A DNA stretch of 64,000 bases from Nocardia sp. NBC_00403 (GCF_036046055.1 NZ_CP107939.1:124001-188000); one strand, 5' to 3'. Counted from the stretch's first letter, positions 1 to 9,102 are shown. Notes: generated by a model from the sequence alone, not told the origin. Numbers and translations are program-made.

Positions 1-1059
1 GTCGAGTGCGGCGCGCAAGGCCTCCACATCGGTTGCGACATGCACGCGCAAGCGGTATGGGCGCGAACCGAATACGGCCGGACCGACCACCGAACGCAAT
101 CGCGACATGGCGGCGCGGATGGTGCCGTTGTCCAGATCCGTATCGTCGAGCAGCAGCGCGAGATGGTCGGCGCCCAGCCCTTCCGGATGCTCGGCGAGCA
201 GCAGCAGAATCTCGGCGTGCCGCTGCGACAACGGAACTCGATCGCCCGCGACAGTCAGCAACGGCTGCCCGAGCCCGAGCACGTCGAGACCCAACCGGCC
301 CGCCGCGGCGGCATCGGCCGCCTCCTGACTGCCGGGCCGATGCACCGCACCGTGCTGTCCCGCTCGCATCGCGCTGAGCAGCAGATCCATTTCCGCGGCG
401 GTCGACGCCGCCTTGACCAACGCCAGAATCTCCGGCTTTGCGACACGGACGCCACCGGCGATCATCAGCACCCCGACCAGCCTGCCGTCGGGATCGTGCA
501 CCGGCGCCGCGGCGCCGGTGATCTGATGCATGCGATGCAGGAAATGCTCGGGGCCGTGAATCCATGCGGCCCTTCCGGTACGCACCACAAGACCGACCGC
601 ATTGGTGCCGATGCGCCGCTCACTCAGATCGTCGCCGGCCCGCACACCGATCTCGGCCGCCGCGGTGATGTGGTCGGCATTGCCGTGAATCGAGAGCACG
701 CGACCGAATTGATCGGAGACCGCGACAATCAAACCCGTTCTGGCCGTGTCCTGTACGAGAAGCTTGTCGATCAGCGGCATCAATGCGGCGATCGGATGTG
801 CATCGCGGTAGCGCTGTAAATCCGCGCCGCGCAGACCCCGACCGTCGAGCACATCCATGGGATCGACGCCGCCGCGCACACTGCGCAGCCATGATTCGAG
901 CACGACCGGACGCAGCAGACCGGCAAGCTGCGAAAGCTGGTCGCCACCCGCGCTAAGATATCCGTGCGCTTGTGCGGCATAGGCTTCAAGGGCGCCGAGT
1001 TGAGTGCCGGGTTCGACGCCATGCCGTGGGGGCCGCCCACCTGCAAGATTGCTGACCAT
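1..1059 (-). CDS. GAF-domain helix-turn-helix transcriptional regulator, C-terminus cut by window edge
   Basis: The frame is open from an ATG at 1059 to the first base of the window (353 codons, no stop), so the gene continues to the left. The N-terminal part (LESWLRSVRGGVDP, about residues 50-63) resembles the start of AcoR/NtrC-type activators. A GAF-like sensor segment follows (about 85-220, with GLIVAVSD and RIGTNAVG), then a region resembling a winged or Fis-like DNA-binding domain near the edge. A purine-rich ribosome site (GGGGCGGAAAG) precedes the ATG. It lies 124 bp beyond mftG on the same strand. Regulators of this type often control alcohol or aldehyde metabolism, which would suit a neighbour of mycofactocin genes, but the target is inference. 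Confidence 0.75.
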   Translation of the reverse strand, partial: MVSNLAGGRPPRHGVEPGTQLGALEAYAAQAHGYLSAGGDQLSQLAGLLRPVVLESWLRSVRGGVDPMDVLDGRGLRGADLQRYRDAHPIAALMPLIDKLLVQDTARTGLIVAVSDQFGRVLSIHGNADHITAAAEIGVRAGDDLSERRIGTNAVGLVVRTGRAAWIHGPEHFLHRMHQITGAAAPVHDPDGRLVGVLMIAGGVRVAKPEILALVKAASTAAEMDLLLSAMRAGQHGAVHRPGSQEAADAAAAGRLGLDVLGLGQPLLTVAGDRVPLSQRHAEILLLLAEHPEGLGADHLALLLDDTDLDNGTIRAAMSRLRSVVGPAVFGSRPYRLRVHVATDVEALRAALD

Positions 1060-1183
1060 TTGCCTTTCTTTCCGCCCCAAACTGTACCGGCGCGTATTCC
1101 GGTGGAAGGGCGGATGCATTTTTTGTCCGCCAGGTCACACCCGGTTCATTCCTCGTGCAAATGTGACATACTCATCTTTCACA

Positions 1184-2665
1184 TCACCGAGAGAGGTAAT
1201 CGGCGGCGCGCTCGGCGATCAGCACCGTCGTAGCCTGCGGACCGCGACTCAACGGCACCGGGACAATGGAAAGATCAACCACCGACAATCCGGTCACTCC
1301 GTGCACTCTGCACAGCTCGTCCACCACCGCACGTTCGTCATGCGCACGCCCCATCCGACACGTACCGGAGAGATGTTGCGAGGTAGCCAGATTCGCCCAC
1401 AGCCACCTATCGGCAGCAGCGCCGGAGGATTCCGGGATCGGGTTCGATACCCGCGCCGCCGATATCCGGCGCAACAATTCGGTGGCAGTGCCGACAGCTT
1501 CCCGCAAACGGTTCCGATCATGTGCCGCCGACAGATAACGGTGGTCGATATGTGGCGACACGACAGGATCGGGCGAACGTAGTCGCATGACGCCTTCGGC
1601 ATGTGGTCGCATCAAAGCCACCCCGAGCCGCTGCACCCCCGGTGTGAACGCGACGGTGTAGGGCCGGATTTCGATATCGTCCAGACTCAGCACATATTCC
1701 AGCGGCACCGTCTCCGGCGTTCGAAGCGGTGGATCGAGCCGGTATTCGATACCGATCTCGGGATGGTCACTGAATCCGATTCCGACCGGTGCGGGATGGC
1801 GTACCGGAATATCCAGTGTTCGAAGCTGCTCGACGCCGCCGATGCCGGAACGCAGTAACAGGGCCGCCGATTCGATCGCCCCCGCGCACAGCACGATCCG
1901 ATCGGCCGACATCGTGCCGATCACACCGTCGCGCAGGAATTCCACACCGATGGCGCGAGTGCCCCGGAATTCGATGCGGGTGACCTGTATTCCACCGACG
2001 ACGGTCAGATTGGGCCGCGCCGATGCGGGCAGCAGATACGCCCATCCGGTGCTGACCCGCCTGCCGTTCTCGATACTGCACGGCACGCGGCCGATGCCGT
2101 CGGCGGGGCCGGTGCCGGGCGGGGCGTTCAGATCGGCGACCTCGGGAACGCCGGCCGCGGCGCAGGCGGCGGCGAACTCGGCGCTCAGCGGCACGGGTGT
2201 GGCTATCCGGCGCACCGGCACGGGTCCGGTCCGGCCGTGCCATGGGCGGTCACCGAAATCGTGGTCGTGCTCGAGTCGCCGATAGAACGGCAGCACCGCG
2301 TCGAAGGACCAGGTGGTCGCGGCGATCTCGCTGCTCCACGCGGCGAAGTCGGCCGCCGTGGCGCGCACGAAGTAGCTGCCGTTGATCGCACCGGAGCCAC
2401 CGATCACCCTGCCGCGCACAATATTTCCCGCGACCTCGTTGCCGATATCGTCCGTCGCGAGGGTAACCGGGTAGGTCCACAGCCATGGCGACCCTTGGCC
2501 GACCGGCAGCCGGGTGGCGTCGAGCAGGTCGGTGGGCATCTCTGCCGCCGTCGCCCACACCGGGCCCGCCTCGAGCAGGCGCACGGTGTGCTCCGGGTTT
2601 TCGCTCAGCCGGGCCGCGAGTACACAGCCCGCCGTGCCGCCACCGACGATCAGAGTGTCTGCCAT
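1184..2665 (-). CDS. mftG: mycofactocin-associated GMC-family oxidoreductase MftG
   Basis: A 493-residue flavoprotein of the glucose-methanol-choline family. The Rossmann motif (LIVGGGTAGCVLAARLSE) is at the N-terminus, GGSGAING follows near residue 90, and the C-terminal GMC signature region includes SQHLSGTCRMG. MftG is a known late member of mycofactocin loci and is thought to link reduced mycofactocin to the respiratory chain. It starts 32 bp after the mftF stop on the same strand, so the two are probably cotranscribed. Identity as MftG rests on both the family and its place after mftF. Confidence 0.88.
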   Translation of the reverse strand: MADTLIVGGGTAGCVLAARLSENPEHTVRLLEAGPVWATAAEMPTDLLDATRLPVGQGSPWLWTYPVTLATDDIGNEVAGNIVRGRVIGGSGAINGSYFVRATAADFAAWSSEIAATTWSFDAVLPFYRRLEHDHDFGDRPWHGRTGPVPVRRIATPVPLSAEFAAACAAAGVPEVADLNAPPGTGPADGIGRVPCSIENGRRVSTGWAYLLPASARPNLTVVGGIQVTRIEFRGTRAIGVEFLRDGVIGTMSADRIVLCAGAIESAALLLRSGIGGVEQLRTLDIPVRHPAPVGIGFSDHPEIGIEYRLDPPLRTPETVPLEYVLSLDDIEIRPYTVAFTPGVQRLGVALMRPHAEGVMRLRSPDPVVSPHIDHRYLSAAHDRNRLREAVGTATELLRRISAARVSNPIPESSGAAADRWLWANLATSQHLSGTCRMGRAHDERAVVDELCRVHGVTGLSVVDLSIVPVPLSRGPQATTVLIAERAADYLSR

Positions 2666-2697
2666 CTACATCAACATCACAGCATCAGCGGTCCGAG

Positions 2698-4098
2698 TCA
2701 GCTGGACGGCGTGGTGGGTTTGAGTGACTCGAGGCTGCGCGCGCGAAACGCGCCGAGCCACAGCCCGCTGCCGTAGGCGATGTCGTCCATCCGCTTGTAG
2801 GCCACGTAGCGGAACGGATCGAGCCCGCCCGAATCGCGGTGGGTGAACCAGTCCGCGAGGCCGTCGGCAACGGCCATGGTCACCGCGATGCGCCGGATGC
2901 GCCGCGACGCCAGCATGGCCAGCATGGTGACCGGCCAATAGTGCCTGCACATCGCCGATGCCAAACGCCATAGGCCCGCGAAGAATCCGCGCGAGAGGTA
3001 GATGGCCGCGATCCTGGTCGGGTTGTCCAGCTCCGCGAAGACCCTTCGTAGTCGGATCAGCGCAGTGACGAGGGTGATCAGTCCACCGAACAGGCCCCAC
3101 TTCGACAGCGTCGCGAACAGCAGGGCGGCAACCACCGTCCAGGACGGCACCGACAGCGGCGACACCATGCCGGCGTGCCGGTCGCCGAGCGGTGCGGCCC
3201 CGGTGCCGTAGAACAGCTTTCGGCCGAACCAGTCGCGGAAGGAGATCCGATGGTCGTGCGCCACGTGCGCCGCGGGCTCGTAGCGCAGCCGCCAGCCCGC
3301 CTGCTCCAGCCGCCAGCACAGGTCGACGTCCTCGGCCACCTGCATCGTCTCGTCGAAGCCGCCCTGGGCGAGCAGGGCCCGGCGCCGGACGAGCAGTGCC
3401 GCGCTCGGCACATAGGACACCAGGCCGCGCGACTGCACCGCCGACTCGCGCCTGCCGAGGTCGAGCGAGGAACGGGTGTGTTCGTAGCGGGCCAGCGCGT
3501 TCGACTCCGGATCGAGCGCGACGATACGCGGCGCGACGAGCGCGACCTCCGGGTCGCTGAAGTGCCCGAGCATCACCTCGAGCCAGCCGCTACGCGGGAC
3601 GACATCGGAGTCGAGGAAGGCGACGAAGTCGGTTGTCGCGGCCCGCAATCCGGCATTGCGCGCCGCGGCCGGCCCCTGCTTGCGATCGTGGCGCAGGACG
3701 GTCACCCGGCACCGGGTGCCCCGATTGCTCGGGATGCGCACCGGTTGATCGGAACCGTCGTCGACGACGATCACGTTGTGCCCGCGCAGCGCCGCGAGCA
3801 GTCGGACCAGACCGTCGGCGTTGTTGTACAGCGGAACGATCACGGTGACGTCTTCCGGCGAGGGCAGCAGTCGGGGACGCGGATTGCCGACACCGGAATC
3901 GAGCAGCCGTCTGGCAACAACAGCAGACTTGGGGTCGGTGACCTCCAGGTACCCGTCGCCGATCATCTCGGCGGCCTCCGGGGCAAGCCGCAGCAACCGA
4001 GCGGGCGAACCGCCGATCAATATGCGTCCCCCGGAGTATGCGCGTACCCGTGGATCGATCCGTACCCCGAACCCGTCGGGCAGGCGATCATTGCGCAT
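2698..4098 (-). CDS. mftF: mycofactocin glycosyltransferase MftF
   Basis: A family 2 glycosyltransferase with [10 protein letters not shown] and IVVDDGSD in the nucleotide-binding half, FLDSDVVPR as the DxD-type metal site and [14 protein letters not shown] further on. Hydrophobic segments follow. The N-terminus ([14 protein letters not shown], then [16 protein letters not shown]) is typical of MftF, which adds glucose units to mycofactocin. The frame stays open upstream to 4308; the ATG at 4098 or 4107 best fits family length, although neither has a strong ribosome site. The 232 bp between this start and mftC hold no gene: this is where mftD and mftE lie in mycobacteria. Confidence 0.88.
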   Translation of the reverse strand: MRNDRLPDGFGVRIDPRVRAYSGGRILIGGSPARLLRLAPEAAEMIGDGYLEVTDPKSAVVARRLLDSGVGNPRPRLLPSPEDVTVIVPLYNNADGLVRLLAALRGHNVIVVDDGSDQPVRIPSNRGTRCRVTVLRHDRKQGPAAARNAGLRAATTDFVAFLDSDVVPRSGWLEVMLGHFSDPEVALVAPRIVALDPESNALARYEHTRSSLDLGRRESAVQSRGLVSYVPSAALLVRRRALLAQGGFDETMQVAEDVDLCWRLEQAGWRLRYEPAAHVAHDHRISFRDWFGRKLFYGTGAAPLGDRHAGMVSPLSVPSWTVVAALLFATLSKWGLFGGLITLVTALIRLRRVFAELDNPTRIAAIYLSRGFFAGLWRLASAMCRHYWPVTMLAMLASRRIRRIAVTMAVADGLADWFTHRDSGGLDPFRYVAYKRMDDIAYGSGLWLGAFRARSLESLKPTTPSS

Positions 4099-4330
4099 TC
4101 TTGGCATGCTAGGCGGAGATTCGCGCACGAGCATCATCCACCCGGAAAAAAGGACAGAATTCCGTGCGAATTGGCCCGAACGGACCGGCAACTCCCGACA
4201 CCAAGCGTTGCCGAGTGGTCGCTGGCTACCGAACTCGAACCATCGGCAACTGAAGGGCAAACCTCCGGCCGTCCGATCGACGGCGACCTTCGAGCGATAT
4301 GGCAGCACATCACTGGCTACCGACCCGGCA

Positions 4331-5893
4331 TCATGTCAGCGGACTCTCGTCGCAGGCGCGCGACGGGCGTCGTTCGGGCGTGACGACGGGCCGGGACACC
4401 GACAGCGTGAGCGGAATCGGACCCGACTTCCGCGGACCCGACTTGCGCGGCGCCGACCGCCGCGAGTGGTCGACCGACGAGCGCGGAATCATCCGCCCCG
4501 TGTCGGCCAGTGCCGCCTCGCCGTAGCCCTGCACACACTCCGGGTCCGGTCCGTCGGCGGGCAGGCCGGTGAAGAACTTCGCCGCCATGCAGCCGCCGCG
4601 GCAGGAGTCGTAGTGGGCGCAGCCGGAGCAGGCGCCGCCACCGCTGGGCTCGCGCAGCTCCGCGAAGAGCTCCGATTCCTGCCAGACGGCACGAAAACCA
4701 CCGTCCGCCACCACATTTCCGGCCATGAACCGTTCGTGGATGGCGAACGGGCAGGCGTACACATCGCCGAGCGGATCGACGAGGCAGACAACCCGGCCCG
4801 CACCGCACATGTTCAGCCCGGGCAGTGCCTCGCCGAACGCGGACAGGTGGAAGAACGAGTCGCCGGTGAGCACACCGTCACCGTTGCGCACCAGCCAGTC
4901 GTAGAGCACCCGTTGCTGTTCGGGCAGCGGGTGCAGTTCGTCCCAGACGTCCGCGCCGCGCCCCGAAGGCCGTAGTCGGGTCAAACGCAGTGTGGCGCCG
5001 TACTTGTCGGCGATCGCCTTGAACTCGTCGAGCTGGGCGATGTTGTGGCGGGTCGCGACCACCGACAGCTTGGCGTCGGAGAACCCCGCCGCGGCCAGGT
5101 TGTCCAATGCCCGGATCGCCATGTCGTAGGAGCCGGGCCCGCGCACGGCGTCGTTGACCTCGGCGTCGGCACCGTCCAACGAAATCTGAACGTCCACATA
5201 GTCACTGGCGGCAAGGCGCGCGGCGACCTCCGGCGTGATGCGAACTCCGTTGGTGGAGAACTTCACTCCGACATGATGCGCGGTCGCGTAGTCGACCAGC
5301 TCCCAGAAGTCCGGGCGCACAGTGGGTTCGCCGCCGCCGATATTCACGTAGAAGATCTGCATGCGTTCGAACTCGTCGATCAGCGCCTTGCACTGCTCGG
5401 TGCTCAGCTCGCGCGGATCGCGCCTGCCCGAGGAGGACAGGCAGTGCACGCAGGACAGATTGCAGGCGTAGGTGAGCTCCCAGGTGAGGCAGATCGGTGC
5501 CGCGAGACCGGTTTCGAATCGGTCGATCAGGCGCACCGCACCGGCCGATGCCGGAGCCGCCCCCGCGTCCGGTCGGGCGGCGGGTGCGGCGAATGTGCTG
5601 TGCCGCAATGCCTCCGGGGCACTGCCCGGTGCCGCTGGAGTGATCATGCTCGAGTCGGCCAGCTGTTCCAGTGCCCGCACATACGGGCCTGTGACATCGT
5701 CCGACAGGCCGACCGCCCGCAGCGCGGTACGCGCCGAGGCGTGCGAGGGCAGCGACCGCACGATCTCGAGGATCTGCGGGTTCTTCAGGAACGAGAGCTT
5801 GCGTGTGCCGAAGTGGTAGAGCAGCGCGCCGAACGACTCCGGCCGCAGCGCCACCCTCGGGTGCAGCTCCCAACGAGTATCGAGATCGAGCAT
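4331..5893 (-). CDS. mftC: fused mycofactocin chaperone-radical SAM protein MftB-MftC
   Basis: One 520-residue frame holds two proteins that are normally separate. Residues 1-85 match the small RiPP-recognition chaperone MftB ([28 protein letters not shown]). An Ala/Pro-rich linker covers about 86-120. Residues 121-520 are the radical SAM maturase MftC, with C144-x3-C148-x2-C151 for the SAM cluster, GGGEPTVRP, and a SPASM region with [14 protein letters not shown] and [10 protein letters not shown] for auxiliary clusters. MftC decarboxylates and cyclises the C-terminal Val-Tyr of MftA. The ATG at 5893 follows GGCGGAG. No stop lies between the halves, so MftB and MftC are made as one chain, tying substrate binding to catalysis. 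Confidence 0.92.
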   Translation of the reverse strand: MLDLDTRWELHPRVALRPESFGALLYHFGTRKLSFLKNPQILEIVRSLPSHASARTALRAVGLSDDVTGPYVRALEQLADSSMITPAAPGSAPEALRHSTFAAPAARPDAGAAPASAGAVRLIDRFETGLAAPICLTWELTYACNLSCVHCLSSSGRRDPRELSTEQCKALIDEFERMQIFYVNIGGGEPTVRPDFWELVDYATAHHVGVKFSTNGVRITPEVAARLAASDYVDVQISLDGADAEVNDAVRGPGSYDMAIRALDNLAAAGFSDAKLSVVATRHNIAQLDEFKAIADKYGATLRLTRLRPSGRGADVWDELHPLPEQQRVLYDWLVRNGDGVLTGDSFFHLSAFGEALPGLNMCGAGRVVCLVDPLGDVYACPFAIHERFMAGNVVADGGFRAVWQESELFAELREPSGGGACSGCAHYDSCRGGCMAAKFFTGLPADGPDPECVQGYGEAALADTGRMIPRSSVDHSRRSAPRKSGPRKSGPIPLTLSVSRPVVTPERRPSRACDESPLT

Positions 5894-5907
5894 GGTCGCT
5901 CCGCCGT

Positions 5908-6057
5908 TCAGTAGACGCCGCACATACCGTCGATGGAGACCTCTTCGATGAGGGTTTCCTCCACCAGCGGCGCTTCCTCGGCCGAACGCGCATCGACCGT
6001 GGTGATCGGCCCGGTGCTGTCGGCGTCGGTCTTTCCGAGCGATCCGTATTCCGGCAT
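5908..6057 (-). CDS. mftA: mycofactocin precursor peptide MftA
   Basis: A 49-residue peptide ending in EEVSIDGMCGVY, the conserved C-terminus of MftA. The last two residues (Val-Tyr) become the redox cofactor after MftC processing. The acidic middle (EEAPLVEETLIEEV) is typical of the leader. The start at 6057 is chosen because GGAGG stands seven bases upstream; the frame is open further up to 6186, but that would add an unrelated extension. The stop is 14 bases before the mftBC start, so the two are cotranscribed. Confidence 0.95.
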   Translation of the reverse strand: MPEYGSLGKTDADSTGPITTVDARSAEEAPLVEETLIEEVSIDGMCGVY

Positions 6058-6138
6058 GGCTACCTCCGAGATGACGATCGGTGTCCACGGCCACCCGATG
6101 TAGCCGCGCTCACACGATAACGTCATGCACTGACAAAA

Positions 6139-6152
6139 TGGAACAGGTTCCA
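6139..6152. promoter_or_regulatory. KstR-type palindromic box upstream of mftA
   Basis: The 14-base perfect palindrome TGGAACAGGTTCCA fits the published mycobacterial KstR operator pattern TnnAACnnGTTnnA. It lies in the 277-bp divergent region, 82 bp upstream of mftA and 183 bp upstream of the TetR gene. A second palindrome, CTCGATCGATCGAG, is adjacent at 6153-6166. The repressor that reads it is not known; it could be KstR or another TetR protein with a similar site. Confidence 0.5.
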
Positions 6153-6334
6153 CTCGATCGATCGAGGTGGGCGTGCAGCGTCCCACTCAGTGGACGCGTC
6201 ACCCCGGGCCGTCCGACCTGCGGGCCGAGTCGCACGCACACCGACCGGTTCGGCGGCGGGCGCTCTAGACTTTCGGTGGCAAGCAGCTGAACAGGACGTG
6301 ACGGGCGATCGATGCCCGCGGTGGTAGAGGTGGC

Positions 6335-6973
6335 ATGGGAGTCGGACGAATGCAGGCGAGCGGGGGCGGCAATACTCTGTCGGAGTCCGAGATCGTCGAG
6401 GCCGCGCTGCGAGTGGTTCGGGAAGACGGCGTCGAGAAATTGTCCATGCGGCGACTTTCCCGCGAACTCGGAGTTTCACCGATGGCGCCGTACTACTACG
6501 TGGCCGATAAACGGGAACTGCTCGACCTGGTCGCCACTGCGGCATTGACCGGAGTTCGCAAGCCACCGCCCGAATCCGGGCCGTGGCAGCAGCGGCTGCG
6601 CGACCTCATCGACCAGATCGACGAGAAGCTGCGCAAGCATCCCGGCCTCGGCGATGTACTGATCGAGCAGATGCTCGGCAAACAACTCGATCTGATCGCC
6701 GCACTGATGGAGATCCTGTTCGAAGCGGGCTTCACCGACCGCAATGTGCTCGCCGCCTACGCGACGATCCACACCTACCTGTTCGGCCGCAGCCGGGTGA
6801 ATCCGCGGGATCGCTCGCCGCTGTCGGATGTGGCGCTGCCCGACGTCGTGGAGCGCGCCACCAAGTACATGGCGGACCTGCGTGGGAAGTACGCGTACGA
6901 CTTCGGCATGGAGGTGTTGGTAGCCGGTCTGGAGGCCCAGCTTGTCCGGCAGCCGAATACCGACGTACGATGA
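6335..6973 (+). CDS. TetR family transcriptional regulator
   Basis: A 212-residue regulator with an N-terminal TetR DNA-binding domain (EIVEAALRVVREDGVEKLSMRR, then ELGVSPMAPYYYVADKRELLDL) and an all-helical C-terminal domain of the TetR_C type. GAGGTGGC precedes the ATG at 6335; an ATG at 6350 is possible. It is divergent from mftA, the place MftR takes in mycobacteria, but the YYYVADK turn looks unlike the FRYF form I recall for MftR. It also lies just upstream of kshB on the same strand. Which promoter it controls cannot be decided from sequence. Confidence 0.85.
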   Translation: MGVGRMQASGGGNTLSESEIVEAALRVVREDGVEKLSMRRLSRELGVSPMAPYYYVADKRELLDLVATAALTGVRKPPPESGPWQQRLRDLIDQIDEKLRKHPGLGDVLIEQMLGKQLDLIAALMEILFEAGFTDRNVLAAYATIHTYLFGRSRVNPRDRSPLSDVALPDVVERATKYMADLRGKYAYDFGMEVLVAGLEAQLVRQPNTDVR

Positions 6974-6976
6974 AAC

Positions 6977-6990
6977 TGAAACACGTTCTA
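6977..6990. promoter_or_regulatory. KstR-type box upstream of kshB
   Basis: TGAAACACGTTCTA matches TnnAACnnGTTnnA at every fixed position. It lies 45 bp upstream of the kshB ATG, in the short gap after the TetR gene, where an operator would be expected. KshB is a known member of the KstR-controlled cholesterol catabolism regulon in mycobacteria and Rhodococcus, so site and gene support each other. Confidence 0.7.
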
Positions 6991-7034
6991 GTTTTGTCGG
7001 TACCCGCCGGCCGCGCCACGTTCGAGAGGACGCC

Positions 7035-8090
7035 ATGACCACCGTTGAAGTTCCACACGGCTCGCGCTCGGTCGTGCTGCGGGTAGCCGCTGTCATCACC
7101 GAGACCGTCGACACCTGCTCGCTGGTCTTCGACGTGCCCGAGGAATCGCGTGAACGCTTCAGCTACCAGCCCGGCCAATTCCTGACACTGCGCATTCCGA
7201 GCGACCTGACCGGCTCGGTGGCGCGCTGCTATTCCCTTGCCAGCTCGCCCTACACCGACGACCTACCGAAAGTCACCATCAAACGCACCGTCGGCGGCTA
7301 CGGATCGAACTGGGTGTGCGACAACGTCAAAGCGGGCGACCAGATCGAGGTGCTGCCACCCTCGGGCGTTTTCACACCCAAGGACCTCGACGAGGATCTG
7401 CTGCTCTTCGGCGCGGGCAGTGGCATCACCCCGGTGATGTCCATCCTGAAATCGGCACTGGCCAGGGGTAACGGCAAGGTCGTTCTGATATACGCCAACC
7501 GCGACCACGAATCGGTGATCTTCGCGGCCGAATTGCGGGAGCTGGCCGACAAGCATGCGCAACGGCTCACCGTGATCCACTGGCTGGAGTACCTGCAGGG
7601 CCTGCCCACGCCGGACGCGCTGGCCACCCTGGTGTCGCCCTACGCCACCTACAACGCCTTCATGTGCGGGCCGAAACCGTTCATGGACCGTGTGCACGAC
7701 GCGCTCGCACAGCTCGATGTGCCGCGCTCGCGGACCCACGCCGAGACGTTCAATTCCCTTGCCGGAGACCCGTTCGCCGACCAGGCACCGATCGAAGTCA
7801 GTGATGAGGAGGCCGCTGCCGCCGCCACCGTCGAGGTCGAACTCGACGGCGAAGTGCACGAGCTGTCCTGGCCGCGCAAGCAGACCCTGGTCGACATCAT
7901 GCTGGCCAAGGGACTCGACGTGCCCTACTCCTGCCAGGAAGGCGAATGTGGTTCCTGCGCCTGCACGGTGCTGGAGGGCAAGGTCGAGATGGAGAACGCC
8001 GAAATCCTCGACCCCGAGGACATCGCCAACGGCTACATCCTCGGCTGCCAGGCCAGGCCGGTCACCAACCACCTGAAGATCCAGTTCTGA
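7035..8090 (+). CDS. kshB: 3-ketosteroid 9-alpha-monooxygenase, ferredoxin reductase component KshB
   Basis: A 351-residue three-domain reductase that passes electrons from NADH to the oxygenase KshA, opening the steroid ring B. It has an FAD domain (PGQFLTLRIPSDLTGSVARC, then YSLASSPYTDD), a nicotinamide domain (GAGSGITPVMSILKSAL, MCGPKPFM) and a C-terminal plant-type [2Fe-2S] domain (CQEGECGSCACTVLEG, then GCQA). The segments around the flavin site closely follow the mycobacterial KshB as I recall it. GAGAGGA precedes the ATG at 7035; the longer open frame from 6942 runs through the KstR-type box and is rejected. The oxygenase KshA is not in the window. Confidence 0.85.
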   Translation: MTTVEVPHGSRSVVLRVAAVITETVDTCSLVFDVPEESRERFSYQPGQFLTLRIPSDLTGSVARCYSLASSPYTDDLPKVTIKRTVGGYGSNWVCDNVKAGDQIEVLPPSGVFTPKDLDEDLLLFGAGSGITPVMSILKSALARGNGKVVLIYANRDHESVIFAAELRELADKHAQRLTVIHWLEYLQGLPTPDALATLVSPYATYNAFMCGPKPFMDRVHDALAQLDVPRSRTHAETFNSLAGDPFADQAPIEVSDEEAAAAATVEVELDGEVHELSWPRKQTLVDIMLAKGLDVPYSCQEGECGSCACTVLEGKVEMENAEILDPEDIANGYILGCQARPVTNHLKIQF

Positions 8091-8118
8091 ATTCTTGGCA
8101 GCGCCTGCGGCGCTGCGT

Positions 8119-8210
8119 GTTCGCGGCCCCCAAGGCTCGCGTCCGAGCGGCCGAGACTCGCGACTTCGTCGCATGCGCTTCGGCCGCTCGGACGCGAGCC
8201 GGCCGCGAAC
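8119..8210. repeat. long imperfect inverted repeat after kshB, likely terminator or small mobile repeat
   Basis: Bases 8134-8154 and 8180-8200 are perfect 21-bp inverted arms; the outer arms 8119-8128 and 8201-8210 (GTTCGCGGCC and GGCCGCGAAC) also pair, leaving a five-base bulge on one side. The loop contains a further small hairpin (GCGAC-TTC-GTCGC). The total stem is 31 bp, far more than a usual terminator. It starts 29 bp after the kshB stop. Confidence 0.8.
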
Positions 8211-8337
8211 GGTCGCTCGTAAGACTCGCTCCGTGGTGGGTGCTTTGGTGGAGAAGCTCGCGACTTTGGCGCGCTGTATCGGTTGCGTAGGTGCAGGCTG
8301 CGAACGGTCGCTCGTCAGACTCGGTCCGTGGTGGGTG
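8206..8337. repeat. pair of 37-bp direct repeats
   Basis: The stretches 8206-8242 and 8301-8337 agree at 35 of 37 bases, both starting CGAACGGTCGCTCGT and ending CCGTGGTGGGTG, with a 95-bp period. The first overlaps the right foot of the long inverted repeat. No gene is seen in 8091-8358, and the pair looks like a tandemly copied intergenic repeat. Confidence 0.75.
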
Positions 8338-8358
8338 TGAGTTGCGGCTTCTTTTGTT

Positions 8359-9102
8359 TCAGCGTGCTGCGCGGTAGGCGACGCGCTGCGCGGGGGCGAG
8401 GCGTTCGACGGCGTAACTGAGTGCGGTGCGGCCCATCTCGGGCGCGTGCTTGTCCAGGAAGTCGGTCAGCAGCTGCTCATCGATGCGCTTGCCGACCTCG
8501 CGGAGCATCCAGCCGAGCGCCTTCTGGATGAGGTCGCGGCGGTCGGCGAACAATCGCTCGGACAGTTCGAAAGTCGTGGTGGCATCGCCCGCTTTGATGA
8601 ATGCGAAACTCGAAAGCAGGGCGACTCGACGCTCCCACAGCGACTCGGCGTCGGCCAGCTCGAAAAGCAGGTCGCGTGGCTTGTCCAGCAGCCACGGGCC
8701 GATGATGTTCTCCGCCGACACATCGACGAGGTCCCAGTTGTTCACGCGGCCACGGCGCACGGCGGCGAGATACAGCTCGACCATGGCCGCGCGGGCCTTG
8801 TCGTCGAAGGTGCGCGGCTTGGATGCCGCGGCGAACCTGCCATTGAGGATGACCAGCGCCGCGAGCCGGTGCTCGTGCACCGGGCTGTCGAGCAGGGCGT
8901 CGATTTCGGTGAGCGGCAGTGTCGCAAAGCGTTTCGCGATCGAACGGGTCACCGGCACCCGGACGCCGATGAAGACGTCGCCCGCGCCGTACTCACCGGG
9001 GCCGGTTTTGAAGAACCGCTGTAGCTGGAACGCATCGGCGGGGTCGGCGACCTCGGCCAGCGCCGCCCGCAGCTGCGCAGCGTTCTCGGCAACTGCCGTC
9101 AT
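8359..9102 (-). CDS. AlkD-like DNA alkylation repair protein
   Basis: A 247-residue all-helical HEAT-repeat protein of the AlkC/AlkD family, which removes N3- and N7-alkylated purines. VNNWDLVDVSAENIIG carries the Trp and Asp that correspond to the catalytic pair of Bacillus AlkD, and WERRVALLSSF supplies the conserved Arg. The start at 9102 (MTAVAEN) is preferred because GGAAGG stands eight bases before it; an ATG five codons upstream at 9117 is the alternative. It stands alone between repeats and a racemase gene. Confidence 0.85.
   Translation of the reverse strand: MTAVAENAAQLRAALAEVADPADAFQLQRFFKTGPGEYGAGDVFIGVRVPVTRSIAKRFATLPLTEIDALLDSPVHEHRLAALVILNGRFAAASKPRTFDDKARAAMVELYLAAVRRGRVNNWDLVDVSAENIIGPWLLDKPRDLLFELADAESLWERRVALLSSFAFIKAGDATTTFELSERLFADRRDLIQKALGWMLREVGKRIDEQLLTDFLDKHAPEMGRTALSYAVERLAPAQRVAYRAAR

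Noticed and set aside
40..819. Plus-strand 259-codon frame at the left edge
   Set aside because: The minus-strand GAF regulator frame spans 1-1059 without a stop and has recognisable domains; this is its mirror.
6335..6973. Calling this TetR gene mftR
   Set aside because: The position fits but the helix-turn-helix differs from the MftR form I recall, and kshB downstream is an equally likely target.
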